Positions 41,901 to 50,192 of a stretch of DNA of 64,000 nt are shown here, one piece after another; within the stretch, counting starts at the first letter, position 1; each line of letters begins with the position of its first letter. Under the pieces are notes generated by a model that saw only the letters and a program-made list of their open reading frames with translations, searched no databases and had not been told where the DNA came from. The DNA comes from Sphingomonas nostoxanthinifaciens (lineage in GTDB: Bacteria > Pseudomonadota > Alphaproteobacteria > Sphingomonadales > Sphingomonadaceae): assembly GCF_019930585.1 (NCBI RefSeq), contig NZ_CP082839.1, positions 2,910,001 to 2,974,000 of the forward strand, read 5' to 3'. A program made the translations under genes and the position numbers.

Positions 41901-43262
41901 TCACCCCAGCTCCAACCCCCGCTCGATCGGCCGCCTCAGCAGCATGAGCAGCAAGGCGCCGGCCACGCCGATCGCTACGTTCATCGCCCAGAATTCGGTC
42001 GGGGTCATGCGGCCGTAGAAGCCGCCGAGCCAGCCGATGATGTTGTACGAGACGAACAGCGACAGGAACACCACGCCCATCATCGTCGAATTGACCTTGG
42101 GCGGCGCCACGCGGCTGACCAATGCGAGCAGGGTCGGCCAGTAATAGAGGAAGCCGATCCCCAGCAGCACGTCGTACATGATCGGCGCAATCACCGGCGC
42201 ACGCCCGCCGCCCAGCGCCGCGATCAGCAGCACGATGTTGGCGGCGACCGCGATCCACACGCCGGTGGCGATCTTGGCGAGCTCGCTCGGCTCGCGCCCG
42301 CGCTCGTTCTGACGCTTCCACCAGGCGAGCAGGGGCGGCACCAGCACGATGCTGGTGAACGGATCGATCGAGTTGAACCACGCCACCGGCACGTGGAAGC
42401 CGAAGAAATCGAGATCGACATGCCCGTCGATCCACACCAGCGCCGCATCGGTATTCTGATAATAGATCACCGACTGGAAGCAGGTCAGCACGATCACCAG
42501 GATCAGCAAGGCGAGCTTCCGCCAGTCGGCCGCCGTCAGCGGCGCGTGGCTCTCGCGGACGCCCTTCGCCTGGGTCGGCATGAAGCGGAAGCCGGCCATG
42601 TAGGTGGCGAGGCCGATCAGCATAAGCAGCCCCGCCGCGCCGAAGCCGGCATGCCAGCCATAGACCTGCGCCAGCAGCCCGCATGCCAGCGGGCCGACCA
42701 CCGCGCCGACATTGATGCCGACCGAGAAGATCGCGAAGCCGCGCGTCCGCCCGTCGGCATCCTCGACCGGATAGAATTGCCCGACCTGCGCCGAGATATT
42801 GCCCTTGAGCAGCCCGCAGCCGACGACCAGCAAGGCAAGCGCGAGCAGGAAGCTCTGGTCGAACGCCATCGCGACATGGCCCGCGCTCATCAGCAGCGCG
42901 CCGGTCATCACCGCCGCGCGCCGCCCGATCAGCCGATCGGCGATCATCCCGCCGAACATCGGCGTGAAGTACATGAAGCCCGCGTAGAGGCCGTAAATCT
43001 GCGACGCGAGCGCCATCGTCGACATCGGCCCGAACACGCCTTCCAGCGTGGCGCGGAAGCCCCCGAACCCGGCGATATGCCCCACGTGCCCCGGCAGCAG
43101 CAGCGACTGCTGCATGTAGAGCACGAGGATGCCCGTCATGCCGTAATAGGAAAAGCGCTCCCACGCCTCGGTGAAGGCGAGGAACCACAGGCCGACGGGC
43201 TCGCCGAGCAGGCGCCCCTGGGCCGGAACCCGGGTCGCCTGCTCGTTCGGGAGGATGCCCAT
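41901..43262 (-). CDS. POT-family proton-dependent oligopeptide transporter
   Basis: A 453-residue major-facilitator protein with about 12-14 helices. The POT signature E32-x-x-E35-R36-F37-SYYG drives proton coupling, and GCGLLKGNISAQVGQFYP is the conserved helix 4-5 block. It imports di- and tripeptides. The gene starts 2 nt after the S10 peptidase stop, so uptake is coupled to extracytoplasmic proteolysis. No partner is needed, as POT carriers act alone. Confidence 0.93.
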   Translation of the reverse strand: MGILPNEQATRVPAQGRLLGEPVGLWFLAFTEAWERFSYYGMTGILVLYMQQSLLLPGHVGHIAGFGGFRATLEGVFGPMSTMALASQIYGLYAGFMYFTPMFGGMIADRLIGRRAAVMTGALLMSAGHVAMAFDQSFLLALALLVVGCGLLKGNISAQVGQFYPVEDADGRTRGFAIFSVGINVGAVVGPLACGLLAQVYGWHAGFGAAGLLMLIGLATYMAGFRFMPTQAKGVRESHAPLTAADWRKLALLILVIVLTCFQSVIYYQNTDAALVWIDGHVDLDFFGFHVPVAWFNSIDPFTSIVLVPPLLAWWKRQNERGREPSELAKIATGVWIAVAANIVLLIAALGGGRAPVIAPIMYDVLLGIGFLYYWPTLLALVSRVAPPKVNSTMMGVVFLSLFVSYNIIGWLGGFYGRMTPTEFWAMNVAIGVAGALLLMLLRRPIERGLELG

Positions 43263-43264
43263 GC

Positions 43265-44911
43265 TCAGCCGCCCGGCCGGCTCGCCATGTCGATGAAGTC
43301 GTCGATGTCCTGCTTGAACTGCGGGCGGACGGCGTTGTTGACGTAGACCATGTGGCCGGACTCGTAATATTTGAACGACAGGTTCTTCCGCAGGTCGGCC
43401 GGGATCTGCATGTGCTTCAGGTCGAATTCGGCGCCAAAGAAGGGCGTCGCCATGTCATAATAGCCGTTGAGCGACATCACCTTCAGGCTCGGATTCTGGC
43501 GCATCGCCTGGGCGAGATCCAGCGCGGTATCTGCCAGCGCCATCTTGCCGAAACCGCCGCGGCCCGGCGCCTTGTGGCTCGAATCCCAGTGGTTGCCGCC
43601 GATCGCGACATAATAGTTCGGCCGGTAGCTGAGCTTGGTCTTGTAGCCCAACGTGCCGAACAGATATTTGTTGAGCGCACCGATATAGGGGCCGCTCAGG
43701 CTGGTGTCGGCGGGATCATATTCCGGGCCCTCGCCGGCATCGTCGGCGTCGTAGCCGGTGAAGCGGGCGTCGAGGCGACCGATCGTCTTGCCCTCGCCGC
43801 GCAGCAGCTCCTTGCGGAAGCGCGACAGGTCGACGCGCAGGTCGGACTTCAGGATATAGTCGACCGGCAGGCCGGTATAGGCGCTCATCTGCTGCGCGAT
43901 CGCCTGCTTCTCCTGCGGGCTGATGTCGGAGCCCTTCTGCAGCGCGGAGGCGTAGGGGCCGGCGGCCCAGGCGCGCACCTGCGTCAGGAACGGCTCCAGC
44001 GTCGCCGGGCGGTTCTGCAGCCGGTTATGATACCAGGCGTCGGCGGCGTAGCTCGGCAAATAGGTGACGTGGATCTGGTCGTAGCCCGGCTGGCGCACGC
44101 CATAGTTCAGGATCGACGACAGCAGCACGACGCCGTTCATCTGCACGCCCTTGTCCTGCAGCGCATAGACGAGACCGGCCGACCGCAGCGTGCCATAGCT
44201 TTCGCCGAAGAGGAATTTCGGGCTGTTCCAGCGATCGTTGATCGTCATGTAGCGCATGATCGCGCGGGTGTAGGCGTCGATATCCTGGTCCACGCCCCAG
44301 AATTCCGGCCCCTTCGACTTGCCGATCGGCCGGCTGAGGCCGGTGCCGATCGCGTCCATGAAGACGATGTCGGTATGGTCGAGGATGGTGTTGTGGTTCT
44401 CGCCGATCGGGAACGGCCCGTTGGGCTGCGCGCCCGGCTGCGGTGTGTCGACCCGCACCGGCCCCATCGAGCCCATGTGCAGCCACATCGACGACGAGCC
44501 CGGCCCGCCATTGTAGGCGAAGGTGATCGGCCGTTCCGGCGCGCCCTTGGCGCGATCCGCCACATAGGCGACGTAGAACATGCTGGCGATTGGCTCGCCA
44601 TCGTCGTTGCGGATCGTCAGCGTGCCCGGCGTGACGGTGTAGGTGATCAGCTTGCCGTTGACCGTGACGCTGCCGCGCTTCGGCTGCGCCTGCTCGACCG
44701 CGGTCGCGACCGCCATGTCGGGATCGCCCATCTTGTCGCCATGGCCGCGCGGCTCGGCGTCGGTCGCGCCGGGCTCGTCGGGGGCGTGCTGCGCCTCGGC
44801 ATTGGGCTTGGCCTTGCCTTTGCCCTCGGGCGCGGAACGATTCTGCGCGGCCAGCGGCGCGATGACGAGCGCGGCGACGGCACCGGCGAGCAGGAACGGC
44901 TTCAAGGTCAT
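43265..44911 (-). CDS. S10-family serine carboxypeptidase-like protein
   Basis: A 548-residue exported peptidase with a signal peptide and a Lys/Glu/Pro-rich linker (about 25-65). The S10 motifs are clear: NGGPGSS at 134-140 (oxyanion region), GESYG with Ser238, NGYYDMATPF with Asp486, and ESGHMVY with His520. S10 enzymes remove C-terminal residues at acid pH and several accept proline-containing peptides. It sits between a DUF885 gene and POT, consistent with trimming peptides before import. Confidence 0.93.
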   Translation of the reverse strand: MTLKPFLLAGAVAALVIAPLAAQNRSAPEGKGKAKPNAEAQHAPDEPGATDAEPRGHGDKMGDPDMAVATAVEQAQPKRGSVTVNGKLITYTVTPGTLTIRNDDGEPIASMFYVAYVADRAKGAPERPITFAYNGGPGSSSMWLHMGSMGPVRVDTPQPGAQPNGPFPIGENHNTILDHTDIVFMDAIGTGLSRPIGKSKGPEFWGVDQDIDAYTRAIMRYMTINDRWNSPKFLFGESYGTLRSAGLVYALQDKGVQMNGVVLLSSILNYGVRQPGYDQIHVTYLPSYAADAWYHNRLQNRPATLEPFLTQVRAWAAGPYASALQKGSDISPQEKQAIAQQMSAYTGLPVDYILKSDLRVDLSRFRKELLRGEGKTIGRLDARFTGYDADDAGEGPEYDPADTSLSGPYIGALNKYLFGTLGYKTKLSYRPNYYVAIGGNHWDSSHKAPGRGGFGKMALADTALDLAQAMRQNPSLKVMSLNGYYDMATPFFGAEFDLKHMQIPADLRKNLSFKYYESGHMVYVNNAVRPQFKQDIDDFIDMASRPGG

Positions 44912-44963
44912 GATTCCTCCGAGGAGCTTTTCGTTGGGGGTGATTAAAGCAGACTGTGCCGGA

Positions 44964-46721
44964 TCAATGCACGTCCGGATAGGGGTTCGGGCCGCCGGCG
45001 GCGATCCATGCGTCGAGCTGCTGCTCCAGCACCGGCAGCGGCACCGAGCCGAGGCTCAGGAACTTGTCGTGGAACCAGCGTTGGTCGAACTTCGGCCCCA
45101 GCGCCGCTTCGGCCTTGGCGCGCTCGCGCCGGATCGTCAGCTCGCCCAATTTGTAGGCGAGCGCCTGGCCCGGCCAGCTGATGTAGCGGTCGACCTCGGT
45201 CTCCACCTCGTGCTGCGACAGCGCGGTGTGGTCGGCGAGGTAGGCGATCGCCTTCTCGCGGCTCCAGCCATAATGATGGATGCCGGTGTCGATCACCAGC
45301 CGCACCGCGCGCCACATCTCGTAGCTCTCGCGGCCGAACTCCTCGTACGGCGTGCGATAGATGCCCTCGAGATGGCCGAGCCACTCGCAATAGAGGCCCC
45401 AGCCCTCGCCATAGCCCGAGAAATAGGTGTTCTTGCGGAAGTCGGGCTTGCCCGGCGTCTCCAGCGCCACCGCCGCCTGGAAGCTGTGGCCCGGATTGCA
45501 TTCGTGCAGCGTCAGCGCCGGGATCTGGTAGAGCGGCCGCGACGGCAGATCCTGCGTGTTCATCAAGCACGATTCCAGCCCGCCGCGCCCGGCGGTGTAG
45601 AAGGCCGCGATGGCATCGGGCACCGGCACGATCGTGAAGCGATAGCGCGGCAGGAAGCCGATCGTGCTCTTCAATTTCCCGTCCATCCGCTTGGCGACAT
45701 AGGACGATACGCCCAGCAGTTCGTCGGGCGTGCGGGCATAGAATTGCGGATCGGTGCGCAGGAAGTGGACGAACTCGGCCATGCTGCCGGTGAAGCCCGC
45801 ATCCGCCTTGGTCTTCTCCATGTCGGCGGAGATGCGCGCGACCTCGTCGAGGCCGATCTTGTGGATCTGCTCGGCGGTGAGGTCGGTGGTGGTATATTCG
45901 CGGATCTGCGCCTGGTAGAACGCCTTGCCGTCGGGCATCGCCTCGGCCGCCAGCACCGTGCGCGTCTTCGCCAGATAGACGTCGCGATAGAAGCTCAGCA
46001 GCTTGGTGTAGGCCGGGATCACGATTGTGCTCACCACCTGCTTCGCCTCGGCACGCAGCGCCTGCTGGTCGGCCGCCGGGATCGTGGCGGGCATGTCGCG
46101 GAAAGCGGCGTAGGCCGGATTCTTCTCGGGGTCGGCGCCGGTATAGGCGGCGATCGAGGCATCGCGGCCGACCAGCGTCGCCTTCGGTACGCTGAACCCG
46201 CGCGCGAGGCCGGCGCGCATGTTCGCCTCTTCTTCGTCGAAGTAGCGCGGCAGATCACGCAGGCGCGCCAGATAACGGCGATACTGGTCGGCGTTGCGCA
46301 GCGGGCCGCGCCCGCCGACGCTCGACCAGAATTGGCTGTCGGCGTTGAACGGCATCTCCCACGTCTTGAACTTGCCCTGCGCGACGAACGCCTCCAGCAC
46401 CGTGCGGAACACGGCGGCGTTGATCTTCTCGTCGGACGAAAGCTGGTCGACCGGCACCTTGTTCAGCGCGTCGAGCGTCTTTTGCCAATAAGCCAGCCGC
46501 CGTGCCTGCGTGGCGGGATCGACATGTGGGAAGTGATCGGTCGGGCCATCGTCATTGCCGCGGCCGGGGCCGAACTCGCCTTTCCGCCACTGCCACTCGC
46601 CGTCGTAGAGCGCCTTCAATTGCTGGTCGGCGGCGGTGGGGGCCGCTTGCGCCAATGCCGGCGCAGCCACCGCCGCGAGGAGCATGCCGAGCAGCGGCAG
46701 CGTTATCGATCGCATCGTCAT
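44964..46721 (-). CDS. DUF885-family secreted metallopeptidase-like protein, copy 2
   Basis: A 585-residue exported protein (signal LLGMLLAAVAAPALA) with a likely zinc site H406-E-C-N-P-G-H412, followed by YFSGYGEGWGLYCEW, which carries the conserved EGW and a likely third ligand. DUF885 proteins are predicted gluzincin-type peptidases; biochemical data are few. It is a tandem paralogue of the gene at 46718, sharing the whole layout (NAAVFRT/NAEVFRA, TLHECNPGHSF/AHECVPGHSF), and its ATG overlaps that gene's stop. Confidence 0.88.
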   Translation of the reverse strand: MTMRSITLPLLGMLLAAVAAPALAQAAPTAADQQLKALYDGEWQWRKGEFGPGRGNDDGPTDHFPHVDPATQARRLAYWQKTLDALNKVPVDQLSSDEKINAAVFRTVLEAFVAQGKFKTWEMPFNADSQFWSSVGGRGPLRNADQYRRYLARLRDLPRYFDEEEANMRAGLARGFSVPKATLVGRDASIAAYTGADPEKNPAYAAFRDMPATIPAADQQALRAEAKQVVSTIVIPAYTKLLSFYRDVYLAKTRTVLAAEAMPDGKAFYQAQIREYTTTDLTAEQIHKIGLDEVARISADMEKTKADAGFTGSMAEFVHFLRTDPQFYARTPDELLGVSSYVAKRMDGKLKSTIGFLPRYRFTIVPVPDAIAAFYTAGRGGLESCLMNTQDLPSRPLYQIPALTLHECNPGHSFQAAVALETPGKPDFRKNTYFSGYGEGWGLYCEWLGHLEGIYRTPYEEFGRESYEMWRAVRLVIDTGIHHYGWSREKAIAYLADHTALSQHEVETEVDRYISWPGQALAYKLGELTIRRERAKAEAALGPKFDQRWFHDKFLSLGSVPLPVLEQQLDAWIAAGGPNPYPDVH

Positions 46722-48463
46722 TCGCCTTTCGAAAGGGCATCCCTGGTGGCGGCGGGTTCGGGCCCGCCATCCGCAATCCATTGGTCGAGCACGCGCTCCA
46801 GCGTGTCCAGCGGCACCGCGCCGAGACCGAGAATCGTGTCGTGGAACCAGCGCTGGTCGAACTTCGCGCCCAGCGTCGCCTCCGCCTTCGCGCGCTCGCG
46901 CCGGATCAGCATCTCGCCCAGTTTGTAGGCGAGCGCCTGCCCCGGATCGTTGATGTAGCGATCGACCTCGATCGTGATCTCGTGATCGGAGAGCGCGGTG
47001 TGCGCCTTCAGGAAATCGAGCGCCTGGTCGCGCGTCCAGCCCATATGGTGCAGGCCGGTATCGACCACCAGCCGCGCGGCGCGCCACATCTCGTAGGTCT
47101 CGCGGCCGAACTCGTCATAGGGCGTCTCGTAGATGCCCATCTTGGTGCCGAGCCACTCCATGTAGAGCGCCCAGCCCTCGCCATAGCCCGAGAAATAGGT
47201 GCTCTTGCGGATCGCCGGCCGGTTCGGCCCCTCCAGCGCCAACGCCGCCTGGAAGCTGTGCCCCGGCACGCATTCGTGCGCGGTCAGCGGCGGGATGGTG
47301 TAGAGCGGCCGCGCCGGCAGGTCGTAGGTGTTCATCAGGCAGCTATCGAGCCCGCCATTCCCGCCCGTGGCGAACGGCGCGATGTTGGCCGGCGTCGGCA
47401 CGATCGTGAAGCGATAGCGCGGCAGCAGGCCGAAGGTGAATTTCAGCTGCCCGTTGATCTTGTTCGCCACATAGCTCGATTTGGCGATCAGCTCATAGGG
47501 CGTCTTGGCGGTGAATTGCGGATCGGTCTTGAGGAAATGGAGGAAGCCCTTGAAATCGCCGGTCCAGCCGGCGGCCTTCATCGTCGCCTGCATGTCGGCA
47601 TCGATCCGCGCGACCTCCTTCACGCCGATCGCGTGGATCGCCTCGGGCGTCAGCTCGGTGGTCGTATAGTCGCGCACCTTGGCGGCGTAATAGGCCTTGC
47701 CGTCGGGCAAGGCCTCGGCTGCCGTCGCGACGCGCGCATGCGGGATATAATCGTCGCGCAGATAGGCCGCGAGCTTGGCGAAGGCGGCGGCAGCATCGGC
47801 GACGGCCTTGCCCCCTTCGGCCTTCAGCGCGGGCGCGTCGGCGGCGGGGATGCTCGACGGCATCAGCGCGAACGGCGCGTAGAGCGGGTTGTTGGCGAGA
47901 TCGGTCGAGCCGAGCGGCACCACCGTCTTCCAGCGATCGCCCAGCGACACGCGCGGCTTGGTGAAGCCGCGCTTCTCGCCCGCCTTCAGGTTCGCGATCT
48001 GCTCGTCGACATAGCGCGGCATCTCGGCCACGCGGCCGAGATAGGCGCGATATTGCGCGACCGTGCCGAAGCCCTGGCGCGGCGCGATCCACGTCCAGAA
48101 ACCGAACGGATCCTCATATTCCTTATACTTCTGCTCGGTGACGAAGCCTTCGAGCGCGGCGCGGAACACCTCGGCGTTGATCCGCTCCTCGGGCGAGAGC
48201 TGGGCGAGCGGGATCGCGTCGAGCTGCTTCAGCGCGGTCTGCCAATAAGCGTAGCGTCGCGCCTGGCTGGCGGGATCGACGTGCGGCATGTGCGCGCCGC
48301 CGCCGCGCGGCCCCTCGGGATCGGAGCCCAGCTCCTGCATCCGCCACGTCCATTCGGCATCGTACAGCGCCTTCAGCCGCGCATCGGGCGAGCCCGGTGC
48401 GGGCGCGGCGGCGAGCGCGGTCGAAGCCAGCAAGGCGAGCGGGAGGATCATCAGCGCGCGCAT
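46718..48463 (-). CDS. DUF885-family secreted metallopeptidase-like protein, copy 1
   Basis: A 581-residue exported protein with signal ALLASTALAAAP and zinc motif H396-E-C-V-P-G-H402, then YFSGYGEGWALYMEWLG. The gene begins 1 nt after the ggt stop and overlaps its paralogue. Clear similarity over the full length indicates tandem duplication; differences in the loop before the HExxPGH motif may give the pair different peptide preferences. The function is inferred from the motif and from the peptidase operon. Confidence 0.88.
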   Translation of the reverse strand: MRALMILPLALLASTALAAAPAPGSPDARLKALYDAEWTWRMQELGSDPEGPRGGGAHMPHVDPASQARRYAYWQTALKQLDAIPLAQLSPEERINAEVFRAALEGFVTEQKYKEYEDPFGFWTWIAPRQGFGTVAQYRAYLGRVAEMPRYVDEQIANLKAGEKRGFTKPRVSLGDRWKTVVPLGSTDLANNPLYAPFALMPSSIPAADAPALKAEGGKAVADAAAAFAKLAAYLRDDYIPHARVATAAEALPDGKAYYAAKVRDYTTTELTPEAIHAIGVKEVARIDADMQATMKAAGWTGDFKGFLHFLKTDPQFTAKTPYELIAKSSYVANKINGQLKFTFGLLPRYRFTIVPTPANIAPFATGGNGGLDSCLMNTYDLPARPLYTIPPLTAHECVPGHSFQAALALEGPNRPAIRKSTYFSGYGEGWALYMEWLGTKMGIYETPYDEFGRETYEMWRAARLVVDTGLHHMGWTRDQALDFLKAHTALSDHEITIEVDRYINDPGQALAYKLGEMLIRRERAKAEATLGAKFDQRWFHDTILGLGAVPLDTLERVLDQWIADGGPEPAATRDALSKGE

Positions 48464-48464
48464 C

Positions 48465-50171
48465 TCAATAGCCCGCCGCGAGGCCGGCGCGGCGCGGATC
48501 GGCGACGCCGAGCAGGGTGCCGTCGGGCATGCGCTGGATCGCCTGCACCGAGCCGAAGTGCCACATATACGGCGTCGTCGGCCGCACCATCACGCCGTAG
48601 ACCGTCTTGAGCTCGTCGCGCACCTTCTCGGGCACGCGCGCCTCGACCACGAACGGCACGCCGGCCTGGCTGCCCTGGAAGCGCGGCGCATCGACCGACT
48701 GCTCCAGCGTCTTGCCGTAGCCGAGCAGGTTGATGAGCGCGATCGTCACCGCGCGGCTCGACAGACCGGGCGAGCCGATCGTCATCCACGGCTTGCCGTC
48801 CTTGGCGATCATCGTCGGCGGGAAGGGCGAGACGGCGCGGCGGCCCGGCCCGGCGGTGTTGCCGGGGAAATTGTTGCCGCTGTTCATGGCGATGCCGTCG
48901 ACGACGAGGCCGGTGGCGAAGGTGCTGCCGTAGACCGAGTGGGTGACCGAGGCCATGTTGCCGTCCTTGTCGATCGCGACGACATGGTCGGTATCGGTCG
49001 AGTGGCGGTCATGCTCGACGAACGAGCCCGCCAGCTCCATGCCGGTATGCGGGTTCGCATCGGCGGTCGCGGGCGCCTTGGGCATGCTGCCGGCGGCGAC
49101 GTCGTACATCATCTTGGCATAGGGCTTGGACAGCAGGATCGCCGTCGGCACGTTGTAGGTCAGCGGGTCGCGGACATATTCGTCGGTCGCGGTCTCGGCG
49201 ATGCCGAAGGCGCGGCGCACCATCTCGAGGCTCGCGGCCGAATCTGCGTAATAAGGATGCGCCCTGAGATCGTAATTCTCGAGCACGTTGAGCGTCAGGC
49301 CGATCAGCGTGCCCGCGGTCGACGGCGGCGGCGCGCTGATGATCTCGTAGCCGTTGAAGGTGGAGCGCACCGGCTCCTCCCAGCGCGACTTGTACTGCGC
49401 CAGATCGTCCAGCGTGATGCCGCCGCCGGTCGCGCGCACCGCATCGACGAAATGGTGCGCCCACTCGCCCGAATAGATGTAGGCCGGGCCCTCCGCCTGG
49501 ATATGCTTCATCGCCGCCGCCAGCCGCGGATGCGTGACGAGCGTGCCGACCGGCGACGGATAACCACTGGGGATATATTCCTCGCGGCCCGACGGGTAGA
49601 CCGACAGCCGCGTCTGCGCGGCATCGGCCAGCTCGGCGTAGAGGAAGGAATACATCGGGTATCCCTTGGTCGCGAGATCGATCGCCGGCTGGAAATAATC
49701 CGCCCATTTGAGCGTGCCGAACCGATCCGCCGCCGCCTTGATGCCCGCCACCGTGCCCGGCACGCCGACGCGCTTGCCCGACGTCTCGGGGATCTTGTCG
49801 CCGCCGCCGGTAAAGGCCGACCAGCCCGACGCGACGATCGCATCCTTGGTGTGATCGAGCTCGGAATCGAGGTAATAATATTTGCCGCTCTTGGCCTCGT
49901 AATAGAGGATCGAGACGCCGCCCGCGAGCGTCACCATCTGCGGCTCGATCACGCTCTGCATCGGCACCGCGGTGAGCACGGCGTCGAGCGCGGTGCCGCC
50001 CTTGCGCATCACCTCGACCATCGCCTTGGTGACGATCGGGTTGGACGAGGACGCCATTGCGTGCGCGGCCTTCACCGCCGGCTTCGGCCCCTGCTCCTGA
50101 GCGAGCAACGGCGCCGGCAACGCGAGGCCGGCGACGGCAAACGCCGCGATGATATCCCTGATCTTCGTCAT
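48465..50171 (-). CDS. ggt: gamma-glutamyltranspeptidase-family hydrolase
   Basis: A 568-residue periplasmic Ntn-hydrolase precursor with a signal peptide (FAVAGLALPAPLLAQ). Autocleavage and catalysis depend on Thr394 in STDTDHVVAID, the TDH form of the usual TTH motif; NSGNNFP, VSPFPPTMI and IGSPGLSSR are the substrate-pocket blocks of the small subunit. It could hydrolyse gamma-glutamyl peptides or another amide in the peptide-use operon. It lies 21 nt after the GH127 gene. Confidence 0.92.
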   Translation of the reverse strand: MTKIRDIIAAFAVAGLALPAPLLAQEQGPKPAVKAAHAMASSSNPIVTKAMVEVMRKGGTALDAVLTAVPMQSVIEPQMVTLAGGVSILYYEAKSGKYYYLDSELDHTKDAIVASGWSAFTGGGDKIPETSGKRVGVPGTVAGIKAAADRFGTLKWADYFQPAIDLATKGYPMYSFLYAELADAAQTRLSVYPSGREEYIPSGYPSPVGTLVTHPRLAAAMKHIQAEGPAYIYSGEWAHHFVDAVRATGGGITLDDLAQYKSRWEEPVRSTFNGYEIISAPPPSTAGTLIGLTLNVLENYDLRAHPYYADSAASLEMVRRAFGIAETATDEYVRDPLTYNVPTAILLSKPYAKMMYDVAAGSMPKAPATADANPHTGMELAGSFVEHDRHSTDTDHVVAIDKDGNMASVTHSVYGSTFATGLVVDGIAMNSGNNFPGNTAGPGRRAVSPFPPTMIAKDGKPWMTIGSPGLSSRAVTIALINLLGYGKTLEQSVDAPRFQGSQAGVPFVVEARVPEKVRDELKTVYGVMVRPTTPYMWHFGSVQAIQRMPDGTLLGVADPRRAGLAAGY

Positions 50172-50192
50172 GCCCGCCCCTTGTTGTTCGTG

